Notes: generated from the letters alone by a model not told the origin. A stretch of DNA of 64,000 bases from [Mycobacterium] stephanolepidis (GCF_002356335.1 NZ_AP018165.1:4464001-4528000); one strand, 5' to 3'. Positions 28,795-38,320 are shown, counted from the stretch's first letter. A program made the numbers and translations.

Positions 28795-29730
28795 TCAGAC
28801 CAGATCGCGACCGCTGCGAATTCTCCAGTTGAGGTCGATCATCAGAGCGTTGAAGGGAAAGCGGCGCAGCGCATTGGGCAACAGGCGATTGGCGACGCCC
28901 AGCAGCGTGACGACACCCCGGAAGGTTCGCTGACGTGCCGGGCTCCAGGGCAGCCTCATCTCATCCCGGAACCGCTGCGGCAAGAATCCCGTCGAGATGA
29001 GTCTCGAGAAAGCACCCACCGGCCTGCGCATGAACCGTGGAACCGCAATGGACGCCGACACGATCCGGTACAGGTAGGGCCGGACGTGATCGTCGATATG
29101 AACCTGATCCAGGGACTGCTGCCAGTACGCGTCGAACTCCGCACACGACTTCGGCCACATCGCCAGCGGCATCTGCAGCGTGGTTCCCATGACGGCGCCT
29201 TCTTGCAGGCACCGCTCGGCCATATCGGGCGTCATCGGACCCACGAAAGCCTCGTACACATCGACGAATCCCTTGTAGAGGCAGATCGCCACCCACTTCT
29301 GCAGGTCCGGGTCGAAGGCGTTGTACTGCACCGCGTCTCCGGGGGCCGAACGCACCTGCGCATGCGATCGATTGGTCGCCTTGCGAAATGCCGCCTTCTG
29401 CTCGGGGCTGCCCATGGTGGCCACCGCCAGGTAGGTGAATGTGGTGCGCGCCCGCTTGACGGGGTGCAGATCGGCGCGTCCACTCTCTACCTTGCTATCG
29501 ACGACGCCGTATCCCACACCGGGGCGCGCCAATTGCATGACGATGTTGGCCGGGCCCGCCAGCAGGGCCAGCCCCATCATGTTGTCGACCATGGTGGGCT
29601 GACGCCGCCAAGACCATCCCGGCGAGAGACGCGCAGCCGGTGGTACCGGCTCGCCGCGACGACTCCGGGTACCCGGGCCGCCGTCACCGACGACCGTTTC
29701 ATCCACTTCAGACACCCGCTCGATTGTCAC
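28795..29730 (-). CDS. MpaB/latex-clearing-type oxygenase family (DUF2236)
   Basis: 311 residues beginning with GTG 29730. After a disordered 40-residue N-terminus come PTMVDNMMGLALLAGPANIVMQLARPGVGYGV, RARTTFTYLAVATMGS and RSHAQVRS, the conserved parts of DUF2236/MpaB proteins, a family that includes haem-dependent oxygenases. Substrate not known. Divergent from a TetR gene. The pair corresponds, from memory, to Rv0276/Rv0275c in M. tuberculosis. Confidence 0.82.
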   Translation of the reverse strand: MTIERVSEVDETVVGDGGPGTRSRRGEPVPPAARLSPGWSWRRQPTMVDNMMGLALLAGPANIVMQLARPGVGYGVVDSKVESGRADLHPVKRARTTFTYLAVATMGSPEQKAAFRKATNRSHAQVRSAPGDAVQYNAFDPDLQKWVAICLYKGFVDVYEAFVGPMTPDMAERCLQEGAVMGTTLQMPLAMWPKSCAEFDAYWQQSLDQVHIDDHVRPYLYRIVSASIAVPRFMRRPVGAFSRLISTGFLPQRFRDEMRLPWSPARQRTFRGVVTLLGVANRLLPNALRRFPFNALMIDLNWRIRSGRDLV

Positions 29731-29749
29731 CGTTGACCCCTTAATCTGC

Positions 29750-29761
29750 GAACGATTGTTC
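29750..29761. promoter_or_regulatory. Possible TetR operator
   Basis: GAAC-GATT-GTTC, a short perfect inverted repeat in the 73-base gap between the MpaB-type gene and the divergent TetR gene. Its position fits an operator, but the arms are only four bases. Confidence 0.35.
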
Positions 29762-29803
29762 TCAAATATCTCTCAATGGGGTGCCACCTGTCAAGATGTA
29801 CTG

Positions 29804-30403
29804 GTGACGTCATCGCGGGTCTATGGGGGTGTACAGGCCCCCGACCGCCAGGCCGAGCGTCGGAATCGGCTCCTAGAGGCGGGTCTTGACCTACTGACCT
29901 CCGGTCCCGCGCCGAGCGTGACGGTCCGCGGCGTATGCAAGCAGGCCGGCGTGGTCGCCCGGTACTTCTATGAAAACTTCACCGACCTGGACGAGCTGAC
30001 GGCGCAGGTGTACGACGGCGTGATCGGCGAGGTCGCCACCTCAACCCAGAAAGCAGTGGACGCCGCGCCGCTGCGCAAGAAGACCGCAGCCGGTATCGCC
30101 AATATCGTGCACGTCATTGCCGCCGACCCACGAATCGGCCACCTGCTCTTCGGTAGCAATCCGGCGAATTCGGTAATCGCACAACGCCGTAGCGCGGCAG
30201 AGCAGCTCTTCGCGGCGCTCTCCGGTCAACACTTGAACAAGACATATCAGCTACCGAACGATGAATCGATGCGCGCCGCAGCTTATTTCGCCGTCGGCGG
30301 CGTCGGCCAGACGCTCGCGGCCTGGGTTTCCGGCCAGTTGACGCTGAGTTCGGACGAGCTCATCGCCGTCTTGACCCGGCTCCTCGACCCGGTCAGGCGG
30401 TAG
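29804..30403 (+). CDS. TetR-family regulator (Rv0275c-like)
   Basis: 199 residues from GTG 29804 (VTSSRVYGGVQAPDRQAERR), chosen over a longer frame from 29756 because the extra residues overlap the promoter region. HTH: RLLEAGLDLL...VTVRGVCKQAGVVARYFYENFTDLDELTAQVY. It likely controls the divergent MpaB-type oxygenase. Its stop overlaps the 3' end of the convergent VOC gene by 11 bases. Confidence 0.88.
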   Translation: MTSSRVYGGVQAPDRQAERRNRLLEAGLDLLTSGPAPSVTVRGVCKQAGVVARYFYENFTDLDELTAQVYDGVIGEVATSTQKAVDAAPLRKKTAAGIANIVHVIAADPRIGHLLFGSNPANSVIAQRRSAAEQLFAALSGQHLNKTYQLPNDESMRAAAYFAVGGVGQTLAAWVSGQLTLSSDELIAVLTRLLDPVRR

Positions 30404-30980
30404 CGACCTCCCGCGGGGTGCGCTCAGCAGCCGCCTTCGGCGCTACCGTTACATCCGCTGCGGTGAATTCCTTGGTCCAGCAAGCAAATTCCAAAGTAAT
30501 TCCATCGGGATCGAGGAAGTAGAAGGACCGCACGTACACGCCCGGATGCAGCTCCTTCGATACCTGGAATTCACTCTCGTCATGGTTGAGAATGGGCCCC
30601 ACTCGCACACCCTTGGCCTTGAGCTTGACACGGTACTCGTCGAACTTCTCGGCGGGGACGTGCAACGAGATGTGGTTCATGGAGCTCACGGCACTCACGA
30701 TGTCGCCGATTCCCGGAATGGCAGGCGGGGCCGAAATGCCCGGGACGCCGTCCGGCGCGTCCTTGAACCAGAAGAATGCCAGGCTGTCGCCGCCCCCGGC
30801 ATCGAAGAAGAAGTGCTGCCCCTGCCCCATGGGCAGATCGAGCGACTTGATGAGCGGCATGCCCAGCACGTTGGTGTAAAAGTCCACGGTGCGCGCCATG
30901 TCCGAACACACAAGCGCCACATGGTTGAACCCGCCGAACTCGAACTCGGAGTTGGGGTTGTTCGGTTTGATCATCGTCAC
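30393..30980 (-). CDS. VOC-superfamily protein (glyoxalase/extradiol dioxygenase fold, Rv0274-like)
   Basis: 195 residues. Two beta-alpha-beta modules: FNHVALVCSDMARTVDFYTNVLGM and MNHISLHVPAEKFDEYRVKLKAKGV, ending YFLDPDGITLEFACW. The His residues after FN and MN and the Glu in TLEFA are the usual metal ligands. Which reaction it catalyses cannot be told from sequence. Divergent from a TetR gene across a clean palindrome at 31031-31052. Confidence 0.88.
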   Translation of the reverse strand: MTMIKPNNPNSEFEFGGFNHVALVCSDMARTVDFYTNVLGMPLIKSLDLPMGQGQHFFFDAGGGDSLAFFWFKDAPDGVPGISAPPAIPGIGDIVSAVSSMNHISLHVPAEKFDEYRVKLKAKGVRVGPILNHDESEFQVSKELHPGVYVRSFYFLDPDGITLEFACWTKEFTAADVTVAPKAAAERTPREVATA

Positions 30981-31030
30981 GGGGAGCCTCCTTGATCCGA
31001 CCGCATGACTGTCTTGCGCTTTACGCTAAC

Positions 31031-31052
31031 CTGAATCTAACATCAGATTCAG
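31031..31052. promoter_or_regulatory. Palindromic operator upstream of the fadE6-block TetR gene
   Basis: CTGAATCT-AACATC-AGATTCAG: perfect 8-bp arms with a 6-base spacer, between the VOC gene start (30980) and the TetR start (31090). Probably the binding site of that TetR, controlling both directions. Confidence 0.7.
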
Positions 31053-31089
31053 AAACGGGTCAATACCCGTTCGGCGAGAGAGGGACGTC

Positions 31090-31695
31090 GTGGTCCAACC
31101 CACCGTGCGAGGCCGTCAAACCCAGGCCGCGATCGATGAGGCCGCCCGAACTGTCATTGCCCGCAAGGGAATACTCGCCACCACCGTCGCCGATATCGCT
31201 ACCGAGGCGGGCCGGTCCACGGCATCGTTCTACAACTACTACGACTCCAAAGAGGCGATGGTCGCGCAGTGGGCCATGCGATTTCGCACCGAGGCGCAGG
31301 AACGGGTATCTGCGGTCATCGGGCACGGGCGCTCCAACAAGCAGCGCGCGCGAGACATCGCGACCGCACACTGGCTCACCTGGCGCCACCAACTCGCCGA
31401 GATGATCAGCGTGTCGCAGCTGGCCATGATCAACGCCGAATTCGCCGAGTTCTGGAACCAGATGTGTTCCGAGCCCATCGATTTCCTGACCACCACCATC
31501 AAACGCGCACAGCGCGACGGATACAGCCCCGGCAACGATCCGCACCTCATGGCCAGCGCCATCGTCTCGATGATGAACCAGTTCGCCTACAACCAGCTCA
31601 GCCAGGGAAATGCCGCCACCGTCGACGACGATGCCTGCATCGACACCCTGGCCGGAATCTGTTATCGCGCCATCTATTCCAAGGAGGTCTGCTGA
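31090..31695 (+). CDS. TetR-family regulator (Rv0273c-like)
   Basis: 201 residues from GTG 31090 with AGAGAGGGACG just before it. HTH: TQAAIDEAARTVIARKG...TTVADIATEAGRSTASFYNYYDSKEAMVAQW. It is the first gene of a run that continues with hydrolase, dehydrogenase, SDR, fadE6 and a second hydrolase, so it is a likely local repressor responding to a lipid-derived ligand. The next gene begins directly after its stop. Confidence 0.9.
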   Translation: MVQPTVRGRQTQAAIDEAARTVIARKGILATTVADIATEAGRSTASFYNYYDSKEAMVAQWAMRFRTEAQERVSAVIGHGRSNKQRARDIATAHWLTWRHQLAEMISVSQLAMINAEFAEFWNQMCSEPIDFLTTTIKRAQRDGYSPGNDPHLMASAIVSMMNQFAYNQLSQGNAATVDDDACIDTLAGICYRAIYSKEVC

Positions 31696-32820
31696 ATGCC
31701 CACCGAATTGACCGTCGAGCGAGAGTTTGTCGGGCTGCCATCGCCCACCGCGGGACGCAACGGCGCCGGCGGACATCCATGCCAGGGGCTGTACCACCGG
31801 GCCGCGGGTACCCGGCCCAGGATCGCCTTCATCGCCACCCACTATCAGATCGACTTCTCAGAGCATTACATCGCCGAATACCTGGCGCGGCACGGATACG
31901 GTTTCCTGGGCTGGAACACCCGATTCCGGGGATTCGAAAGCCACTTCCTGCTCGACCACGCCCTGGTCGACATCGGTGTGGGCGTGCGCTGGCTACAGGA
32001 AGAGGCGGGCGTGGAAACCGTGCTGCTGCTGGGCAATTCCGGAGGCGGCTCGCTCATGGCGGCGTATCAGTCACAAGCGGCGGCTCCCAAGGTGACACCC
32101 CTGGAGGGCATGCGCCCCGCGCAGGGGCTGGACACTCTGCCTGCCGCATCGGGCTACGTCGCCAGCGCCGCACACCTGGGCCGCCCCGACGTGCTGACCG
32201 ACTGGATGGACGCCTCGGTCATCGATGAAAGCGACCCGACTTCCACCGACCCGGCCTTGGACCTGTTCAACGAGGACAACGGACCGGCTTACTCCCCAGC
32301 ATTCGTCACCAAGTACCGCGAAGGACAGGTGGCGCGTAACCACCGGATCACCGCATGGGCGCTCGACGAGCTCGCCCGCGTGCGCGCCGACGGATTCAGC
32401 GACCGCGCCTTCACCGTGCACCGGACCTGGGCCGACCCCCGCATGGTCGATCCCACCCTGGAGCCCACCAAACGCCCGGCCAACCTCTGTTACGCGGGTG
32501 TGCCGGTGAAGGCCAACCGCTCTACTTTCGGAATCGGTTGTGCCACCACGCTGAAGAACTGGCTCGGCATGTGGAGCCTGTCGCACGCGCAGACCCGGGC
32601 CGAACCACATCTTGCCGATGTCACCGTTCCCGCGCTGGTCATCAACGCCGACTGCGATACCGGCGTCTTCCCGTCGGATGCTCAACACATCTACGACGCA
32701 TTGGGCTCGACCGACAAGTCCCAGGCCTCCGTCGACGCCGACCACTACTTCCAGAACCCCGGAGCCCGCCAGGAGCAGGCAGATACGATTGCAGAGTGGG
32801 CAAGCAAGCGGTGGGAGTGA
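31696..32820 (+). CDS. Alpha/beta hydrolase (Rv0272c-like)
   Basis: 374 residues. The core has HYQIDFSEHYIAEYLARHGYGFLGWNTR and the nucleophile elbow VLLLGNSGGGSLMAAY (Ser in GNSGG). DCDTGVFPSDAQ and DADHYFQNPGA provide the expected Asp and His. No signal peptide. The ATG follows the TetR stop without a gap, so it is co-translated. It may cleave an ester or thioester in the same pathway as FadE6. Confidence 0.85.
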   Translation: MPTELTVEREFVGLPSPTAGRNGAGGHPCQGLYHRAAGTRPRIAFIATHYQIDFSEHYIAEYLARHGYGFLGWNTRFRGFESHFLLDHALVDIGVGVRWLQEEAGVETVLLLGNSGGGSLMAAYQSQAAAPKVTPLEGMRPAQGLDTLPAASGYVASAAHLGRPDVLTDWMDASVIDESDPTSTDPALDLFNEDNGPAYSPAFVTKYREGQVARNHRITAWALDELARVRADGFSDRAFTVHRTWADPRMVDPTLEPTKRPANLCYAGVPVKANRSTFGIGCATTLKNWLGMWSLSHAQTRAEPHLADVTVPALVINADCDTGVFPSDAQHIYDALGSTDKSQASVDADHYFQNPGARQEQADTIAEWASKRWE

Positions 32821-33752
32821 AGGTCCTCGCCCACTTTCCGGGCGGCCCACGCGTCCGCGAACAGCTTGCACCACACGCCGATTGGCTTGACGTGCGCTTC
32901 TGTGCCGAAGATGATGTCGACACCTTCTACGCCGAGCTACCGCATGCCGAGGTGCTGTGGCATGTGCTTCGTCCGCTCTCTGCCGACGACGTCGCCAAGG
33001 GCGCACAGCTGCGGCTGATCCACAAGTTCGGTGCCGGGGTGAACACCATCGCGCTGGATGCCGCGTCCGCGCAGGGGGTGGCCGTCGCCAACATGCCGGG
33101 CGCGAACGCGCCCTCGGTCGCCGAGGGCGCGCTGTTGCTCATGCTCGCCGCACTGCGGCAGCTGCCACGGCTGGACCGAGACATCCGCGCTGGTCGCGGG
33201 TGGCCCACCGATCAGTCCCTGGGCGACACTGTGCGCGATATCGGCTCTTGCACAGTCGGATTGGTGGGATACGGCAACATCGCCAAGACTCTGGAACAGA
33301 TCCTGTTGGCGATGGGCGCCAGTGTCTTGCACACCAGCACCCGCAACGACGGTTCCGCGGGCTGGCGCAGCCTGGATGACCTGTTGACCGGCAGCGATAT
33401 CGTGTCGCTGCATCTCCCGCTGACCGATGCCAGCTCTGGCCTCCTCGACGCCGCGGCCCTGGCCCGGATGAAATCCGGATCGGTCCTGGTGAACACCTCA
33501 CGCGGCGCAGTCGTCGACGAGACGGCACTGATCGACGCGCTGCGACAAGGCCCCCTCGGGGCGGCAGGACTGGATGTCTTTGCACAGGAACCGATCTCGC
33601 CGGACAACCCCCTGCTGACCCTGCCCAATGTGGTGCTCACACCACACGTCACATGGTTCACGGCGGACACCATGACGCGCTATCTGGAGCACGCGATAGA
33701 CAACTGCCGGCGTATACATGAGGGACTGCCGCTAGCTGACCGCGTGCGCTAG
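32817..33752 (+). CDS. D-2-hydroxyacid dehydrogenase family protein
   Basis: 311 residues from GTG 32817, which overlaps the previous TGA (GTG 32811 is an alternative two codons upstream). NAD-binding fold VGLVGYGNIAKTLEQILLAMG, then GSDIVSLHLPLTDASSGLL, NTSRGAVVDETAL and LPNVVLTPHVTW. The catalytic Arg is in NTSRG, and the His is in TPHVTW. Such enzymes reduce 2-oxoacids with NAD(P)H. A remote reading frame upstream at 32355 is only the open antiphase part of the hydrolase gene. Confidence 0.87.
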   Translation: MKVLAHFPGGPRVREQLAPHADWLDVRFCAEDDVDTFYAELPHAEVLWHVLRPLSADDVAKGAQLRLIHKFGAGVNTIALDAASAQGVAVANMPGANAPSVAEGALLLMLAALRQLPRLDRDIRAGRGWPTDQSLGDTVRDIGSCTVGLVGYGNIAKTLEQILLAMGASVLHTSTRNDGSAGWRSLDDLLTGSDIVSLHLPLTDASSGLLDAAALARMKSGSVLVNTSRGAVVDETALIDALRQGPLGAAGLDVFAQEPISPDNPLLTLPNVVLTPHVTWFTADTMTRYLEHAIDNCRRIHEGLPLADRVR

Positions 33753-33783
33753 GCTAGCGCCCGGAGATTTACACTAGAGAGTA

Positions 33784-33795
33784 TTCGTAAACGAA
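33784..33795. promoter_or_regulatory. Short inverted repeat upstream of the SDR-fadE6 genes
   Basis: TTCGT-AA-ACGAA at 33784-33795 in the 65-base gap before the SDR start, next to a possible -10 (TACACT at 33770). It could mark a secondary promoter or operator inside the run. Confidence 0.3.
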
Positions 33796-33817
33796 CCACA
33801 ATGGCGTGGGAGGACGA

Positions 33818-34669
33818 ATGGGAACAGCTGTACAGCTCGCGGGCAAGGTCGTCGCCATCACCGGCGGAGCACGCGGAATCGGCCGGGCCATCGCCACGGC
33901 GTTCGCCGCCGAAGGCGCGAAGGTGGCGATCGGCGATATCGATAAAAAGCTGTGTGAGAACACCGCGGCCGAGATCGGTAACGGCACCATCGGCCTGCCA
34001 CTCGATGTCACCGACTACGGCAGCTTCGAGGCCTTTTTAGACACCATCGCGGCCACCGTGGGGCCCGTCGACGTGATCGTGAACAACGCGGGCATCATGC
34101 CGATCACACCATTCGGGGAAGAGTCGCTGGAATCCATCCAACGTCAGCTGGATATCAACGTGCGCGGCGTCATGTGGGGCAGCCAGCTCGCCATAGCGCG
34201 GATGAAGCCGCGCGGTGGCGGCGTGATCGTCAACATCGCGTCGGCAGCGGGCAAGATGGGCGTACCCGGGCTCGCCACATATTGCGCGACGAAGTGGGCC
34301 GTGGTCGGTCTCTGTGAGTCGCTGACTCTCGAACTCAAGGACGACAACATCTCCGTTGTCTGCGTGATGCCCGGCGTGGTCAACACCGAGCTGGTGGCCG
34401 GTCTCGAAGAACACTGGCTACTCGGAATCGTTCAGCCCGAAGACATTGCCGCCGGTGTGCTCAAGGCCGTACGAAAAGGCAAGTTCCCCGTCATGGTGCC
34501 CAAGAAACTCGGCCCGCTGCTGCGGACAACGGCCATGCTGCCCAGGGCGCTGTACGGTCCCGCGGCGCGATCGCTGGGGATGGACCACTTCATGCTCGAC
34601 GCCCATGGCACCTCGGCGCGTGCCGCATACGAGAACCGCGCCAGCCACAGCGAGCCCAGCGCCGATTAG
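33818..34669 (+). CDS. Short-chain dehydrogenase/reductase
   Basis: 283 residues. Start ATG 33818 is set by GGGAGGACGA upstream. The classical SDR layout is present: GGARGIGRAIA (cofactor loop), GDID (Asp at the end of beta-2, suggesting NAD), NNAGIMPI, a Ser in IASAAGKMG, and YxxxK in YCATKWAVVG. It oxidises or reduces a hydroxyl/keto group, probably in the fatty or steroid-like substrate path with FadE6, which begins 15 bases downstream. Confidence 0.92.
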   Translation: MGTAVQLAGKVVAITGGARGIGRAIATAFAAEGAKVAIGDIDKKLCENTAAEIGNGTIGLPLDVTDYGSFEAFLDTIAATVGPVDVIVNNAGIMPITPFGEESLESIQRQLDINVRGVMWGSQLAIARMKPRGGGVIVNIASAAGKMGVPGLATYCATKWAVVGLCESLTLELKDDNISVVCVMPGVVNTELVAGLEEHWLLGIVQPEDIAAGVLKAVRKGKFPVMVPKKLGPLLRTTAMLPRALYGPAARSLGMDHFMLDAHGTSARAAYENRASHSEPSAD

Positions 34670-34683
34670 TTAGGAAGCAACCA

Positions 34684-36867
34684 ATGCCTATCGCCATCAA
34701 CAGTGAGCATGTAGCACTTGCAGATTCGGCGCATGCGTTCGTCGAACGTGTGGTGCCCTCCGAGCTGCTGCACGAGACCCTCGAAACGCCCCTGCCGTGG
34801 CCTCCTCCGTTCTGGAAGGCCGCTGCCGATCAGGGTCTTACCTCCGTACATCTTGCCGAATCCGTTGGCGGCCAAGGATTCGGCGCACTGGAGCTGGCGA
34901 TTGTGGTGGCCGAGTTCGGGCGGGGCGCCGTGCCCGGGCCGTTCGTCCCGTCGGTGATCGCGAGCGCGCTGATCAGCGGTCACGATCCCGACCACCCGCT
35001 GCTGAGCGACCTGGCCTCGGGTGCGTCCATCGCCACCTTCGCCTCCACATCGTCGTTCGACGGTGCGGCCTCCGGCGACGGCCTCACCGTCGACGGGCAG
35101 GCGCGTTCGGTATTGACGGCGGCGTCGGCGGCCTATGTGGTGGCACCGGTTTCGGTCGGTACCGATCGAGTGTGGGTGGTCCTGAGCGCCGACGACGTCA
35201 CCCTTGCACCGCAGCAGAGCGTGGACCGGCTGCGACCGGTCGCCCATGTGACGGCCTCCGCGGTTCAGGTACCCGCCGATCGCGTGCTGACCAACCTCAC
35301 CGATGCCCGGGCCACCAGCATCATCTCCACGATCATGTCGGCCGAGGCCGTCGGCGTGGCCCGCTGGGCCACCGACATCGCCTCCGAATACGCCAAGGTG
35401 CGTGAGCAATTCGGCCGCCCCATCGGACAGTTCCAGGGCATCAAACACAAGTGCGCCACCATGGCCGCCGTCACCGAACGTGCGACCGCTGCGGTGTGGG
35501 ACGCCGCACGCGCCCTCGACGATGAGGACGAGACCGCGGGCATTGTGGAGTTCGCGGCCGCCGCGGCGGCGACACTGGCACCGGCGGCTGCCCAGCAATG
35601 CGCGCAGGACTGCATCCAGGTACACGGCGGTATCGGCTACACCTGGGAACACGATGCCCACATCTACTACCGCAGGGCGCTGGGTCTCATTGCCGCCCTG
35701 GGGCGTTCCGGCAGTGCGCCGACGACCGTGGTGCGCACGGCGGTCGAGCACGGCCTGCGCAAGGTAGATATCGACCTGGCACCGGAGACCGAGGCGCTGC
35801 GCCAGGAGATTCGTGCCGAGGTCGCCGCTCTCAAGGAGATCCCGTCCGGGAAGCGCAACACCGCCATCGCCGAAGGCGGATGGGTACTGCCCTACCTGCC
35901 GACGCCGTGGGGGCGCGCCGCGTCACCCATCGAGCAGGTGATCATCTCCCAGGAGTTCCTCACCGGAAAGGTGCGCCGGCCCCAGCTCGGCATCGCGACC
36001 TGGCTGGTGCCGTCCATCGTCGCGTATGGCACCGAGGAGCAGAAGCAGCGATTCCTGCCTCCCACGTTCCGGGGCGAGATGATGTGGTGCCAGCTGTTCT
36101 CCGAGCCCGGCGCCGGGTCCGATCTCGCGGGTCTGTCCACCAAGGCAGTCAAGGTGGACGGCGGATGGCGCCTCACCGGCCAGAAGATCTGGACCTCGGT
36201 GGCCCAGTTCGCCGACTGGGGTGCCTGCCTGGCCCGGACCGACCCCAACGCTCCTAAACACAATGGCATCACGTACTTCCTGGTCGACATGAAGAGCGAG
36301 GGTGTCACCGTTCGGCCGCTGCGCGAGATGACCGGCGGCGCACTGTTCAACGAGGTCTTCATCGACGATGTGTTCGTACCCGATGAGCTGGTCGTCGGCG
36401 AGGTCGACCGCGGCTGGGAGGTCAGCCGCAACACCCTCACCGCGGAACGGGTTTCGATCGGCAGCTCCGACCTGCCGTTCCTTGCCAGCCTCGACGATCT
36501 GGTGTCCTTCATCGGCGAGCACGAACTCAGCGAGGTCGCACGCGACCGGGCGGGCCAACTCATCGCCGAAGGACACGGCGTGAAGCTGCTGAATCTGCGC
36601 TCCACGCTCCTCACGCTGGCGGGCGGGGACCCGATGCCCTCGGCAGCCGTGTCCAAGCTGCTCGGCATGCGCACCGGACAGGGATACGCCGAGTTCGTGG
36701 TGAACCATTTCGGACCGGACGGCGCTATCGGCGATTCCGAGCAGGAACAAGGTCGCTGGGCCGACTATCTTCTAGCTAGCCGTGCCACCACCATCTACGG
36801 TGGCACCTCCGAAGTGCAGCTAAACATCATTGCCGAGCGACTGTTAGGACTACCGCGTGACCCGTAA
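34684..36867 (+). CDS. fadE6: Two-domain acyl-CoA dehydrogenase FadE6-like
   Basis: 727 residues, about twice a normal acyl-CoA dehydrogenase, made of two fused copies. The first (1-360) ends with IQVHGGIGYTWEHDAHIYYRRA; the second (from about 370) has QLFSEPGAGSDLAGLSTKA, GQKIWTSVAQ and the C-terminal YGGTSEVQLNIIAERLLGL. Start ATG 34684 has AGGAAG upstream. It introduces a 2,3-double bond in an acyl-CoA with FAD. Length and neighbours match Rv0271c (FadE6); FadE34 is the other two-domain relative. The stop overlaps the next hydrolase start. Confidence 0.88.
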   Translation: MPIAINSEHVALADSAHAFVERVVPSELLHETLETPLPWPPPFWKAAADQGLTSVHLAESVGGQGFGALELAIVVAEFGRGAVPGPFVPSVIASALISGHDPDHPLLSDLASGASIATFASTSSFDGAASGDGLTVDGQARSVLTAASAAYVVAPVSVGTDRVWVVLSADDVTLAPQQSVDRLRPVAHVTASAVQVPADRVLTNLTDARATSIISTIMSAEAVGVARWATDIASEYAKVREQFGRPIGQFQGIKHKCATMAAVTERATAAVWDAARALDDEDETAGIVEFAAAAAATLAPAAAQQCAQDCIQVHGGIGYTWEHDAHIYYRRALGLIAALGRSGSAPTTVVRTAVEHGLRKVDIDLAPETEALRQEIRAEVAALKEIPSGKRNTAIAEGGWVLPYLPTPWGRAASPIEQVIISQEFLTGKVRRPQLGIATWLVPSIVAYGTEEQKQRFLPPTFRGEMMWCQLFSEPGAGSDLAGLSTKAVKVDGGWRLTGQKIWTSVAQFADWGACLARTDPNAPKHNGITYFLVDMKSEGVTVRPLREMTGGALFNEVFIDDVFVPDELVVGEVDRGWEVSRNTLTAERVSIGSSDLPFLASLDDLVSFIGEHELSEVARDRAGQLIAEGHGVKLLNLRSTLLTLAGGDPMPSAAVSKLLGMRTGQGYAEFVVNHFGPDGAIGDSEQEQGRWADYLLASRATTIYGGTSEVQLNIIAERLLGLPRDP

Positions 36868-37801
36868 TACCGCGACCGAAACCGCGTGGCGTCAGCATGA
36901 GGACTTTTTCACCGCTGCTGACGGCACCCGAATCGGGTTCTCCGATACCGGGAACCGCACGGCGCCCGTCACCGTACTGTTCCTGCACGGCTGGACCCAG
37001 AACCGTGAGGCCTGGGACGACGTGGCGGGTCCGCTGCACGAGCGCAATCCCGAACTGCGCATCCTCGCACTGGATCACCGGGGCCACGGCCAGTCCGATC
37101 CGGCGCCCCAAGGCTCGGTGAACGTTCCCCAACTGGCGACGGATGCAGCCGACTTCATCAATGCCGAAATCCCGACCGGGCAGATCGTGATCGTCGGTCA
37201 CTCGATGGGCGGCATGACCATGATGGGCCTCGGTGAATATCACCCGGACCTGGTCGCGCGACGGATATCCGGTGCGGTCTTTGTCGCCACCTCGGCGGGC
37301 AGGCTGCTGCACCGGCTCCGGGTCGTCCCGCCGGTGTTCGAAGTCGTCAAGGCGGTGATCCTGGGTGTGGTGGCGCAGGGCTGGTTCCTCCAGCAGGGCT
37401 ATTTGATGCGCCCCATCATTTCGACGTTGGTGTTCGGGCGTGACCCACGGCCCTACGACGTAAGCCGAGTGTGGGACCAGATCCGCTCCGGAACCCCGCG
37501 CAGCTACAAGGATGCCGCCGAAAGCATGGTGCTGCACGAGGACCTGACCGAAGGCCTGGGCGCCTACCGCGGCAAGCCTGCCGCGGTGCTGGCAGGTGGC
37601 CGTGACTTCCTCACTCCGGCAGGCGATTCCCGCATCATTGCCGCGGCCCTACAGACCAACGAACTGCGCACCTACCCGGGCTCGGGTCATATGCTGCCCA
37701 ACGAGCGCGCCGGCGAGGTTGTCAACGAGATCGTCACGGTGCTCGAGGCGATAGCTCACGAGCAGCCGGTTACCCGCACCGCCACGGAGTCCGCCGGGTA
37801 A
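36857..37801 (+). CDS. Alpha/beta hydrolase
   Basis: 314 residues from GTG 36857, overlapping the fadE6 end by 11 bases. FLHGWTQNREAWDDVAG (oxyanion), ALDHRGHGQSDP, VGHSMGGM (nucleophile Ser), LAGGRDFLTPAGD (Asp) and GSGHMLPNERA (His). A hydrophobic stretch in the middle (FEVVKAVILGVVAQGWF) may form the lid. Likely hydrolyses an ester, lactone or thioester from the FadE6 pathway. Confidence 0.87.
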   Translation: MTRNTATETAWRQHEDFFTAADGTRIGFSDTGNRTAPVTVLFLHGWTQNREAWDDVAGPLHERNPELRILALDHRGHGQSDPAPQGSVNVPQLATDAADFINAEIPTGQIVIVGHSMGGMTMMGLGEYHPDLVARRISGAVFVATSAGRLLHRLRVVPPVFEVVKAVILGVVAQGWFLQQGYLMRPIISTLVFGRDPRPYDVSRVWDQIRSGTPRSYKDAAESMVLHEDLTEGLGAYRGKPAAVLAGGRDFLTPAGDSRIIAAALQTNELRTYPGSGHMLPNERAGEVVNEIVTVLEAIAHEQPVTRTATESAG

Positions 37802-37828
37802 TCTCCGTCCCGGCGGACCTCATGCCGA

Positions 37829-38293
37829 CTAGCTGTAGCGGCCCTGAAGTCGCGTCAGTGTGCCCTCGATTCCACTGGCGTTTGCCTTGATGAAGCCAGG
37901 CAGCTTGTAGTTCAGCAGGGTCTGTATCGCACCGGCATTACGGAAGTCGAACGTCTCGGTGACACGGGTACTGGTGGGCGATAGCGCATCGAATTCCCAA
38001 CGCCACTTGTGGCCCAGCGGATGCCGCCATTCGATGACCCTGTCCGGTTGGAGCTCCGTCACGGTGCTGGTGATGCGGTAAGGAAGCCCGAACATCCGCA
38101 TGCCGGTGGAAAAGCGCGAACCAACCTCGAGATGATCGGGCGTGCGGATGTTCTGGCCGACAGTGCCCGACCCGTCCAGTTCGTGATGACGGCGCGGATC
38201 GGCGACGATACCGAACAATTCCGCTGCCGGAGCAGATACATCGACTGAACGACGAACCTGCTGGGGCCCCGCGTCTACCACTGATACCGACAT
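37829..38293 (-). CDS. SRPBCC (START-like) family protein
   Basis: 154 residues: [31 protein letters not shown], then [17 protein letters not shown] and TRVTETFDF, the helix-grip lipid/polyketide-binding fold. Such proteins bind or cyclise hydrophobic ligands. It converges on the hydrolase and lies 27 bases downstream of the enoyl-reductase-like gene, with which it is probably transcribed. Confidence 0.85.
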   Translation of the reverse strand: MSVSVVDAGPQQVRRSVDVSAPAAELFGIVADPRRHHELDGSGTVGQNIRTPDHLEVGSRFSTGMRMFGLPYRITSTVTELQPDRVIEWRHPLGHKWRWEFDALSPTSTRVTETFDFRNAGAIQTLLNYKLPGFIKANASGIEGTLTRLQGRYS

Positions 38294-38320
38294 ACACCCA
38301 CTCCTTCGTTTAACGGAGAA

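Noticed and set aside
32355..32810. N-terminal extension of the D-2-hydroxyacid dehydrogenase
   Set aside because: Lies wholly inside the hydrolase gene in another frame; real start is near 32811-32817.
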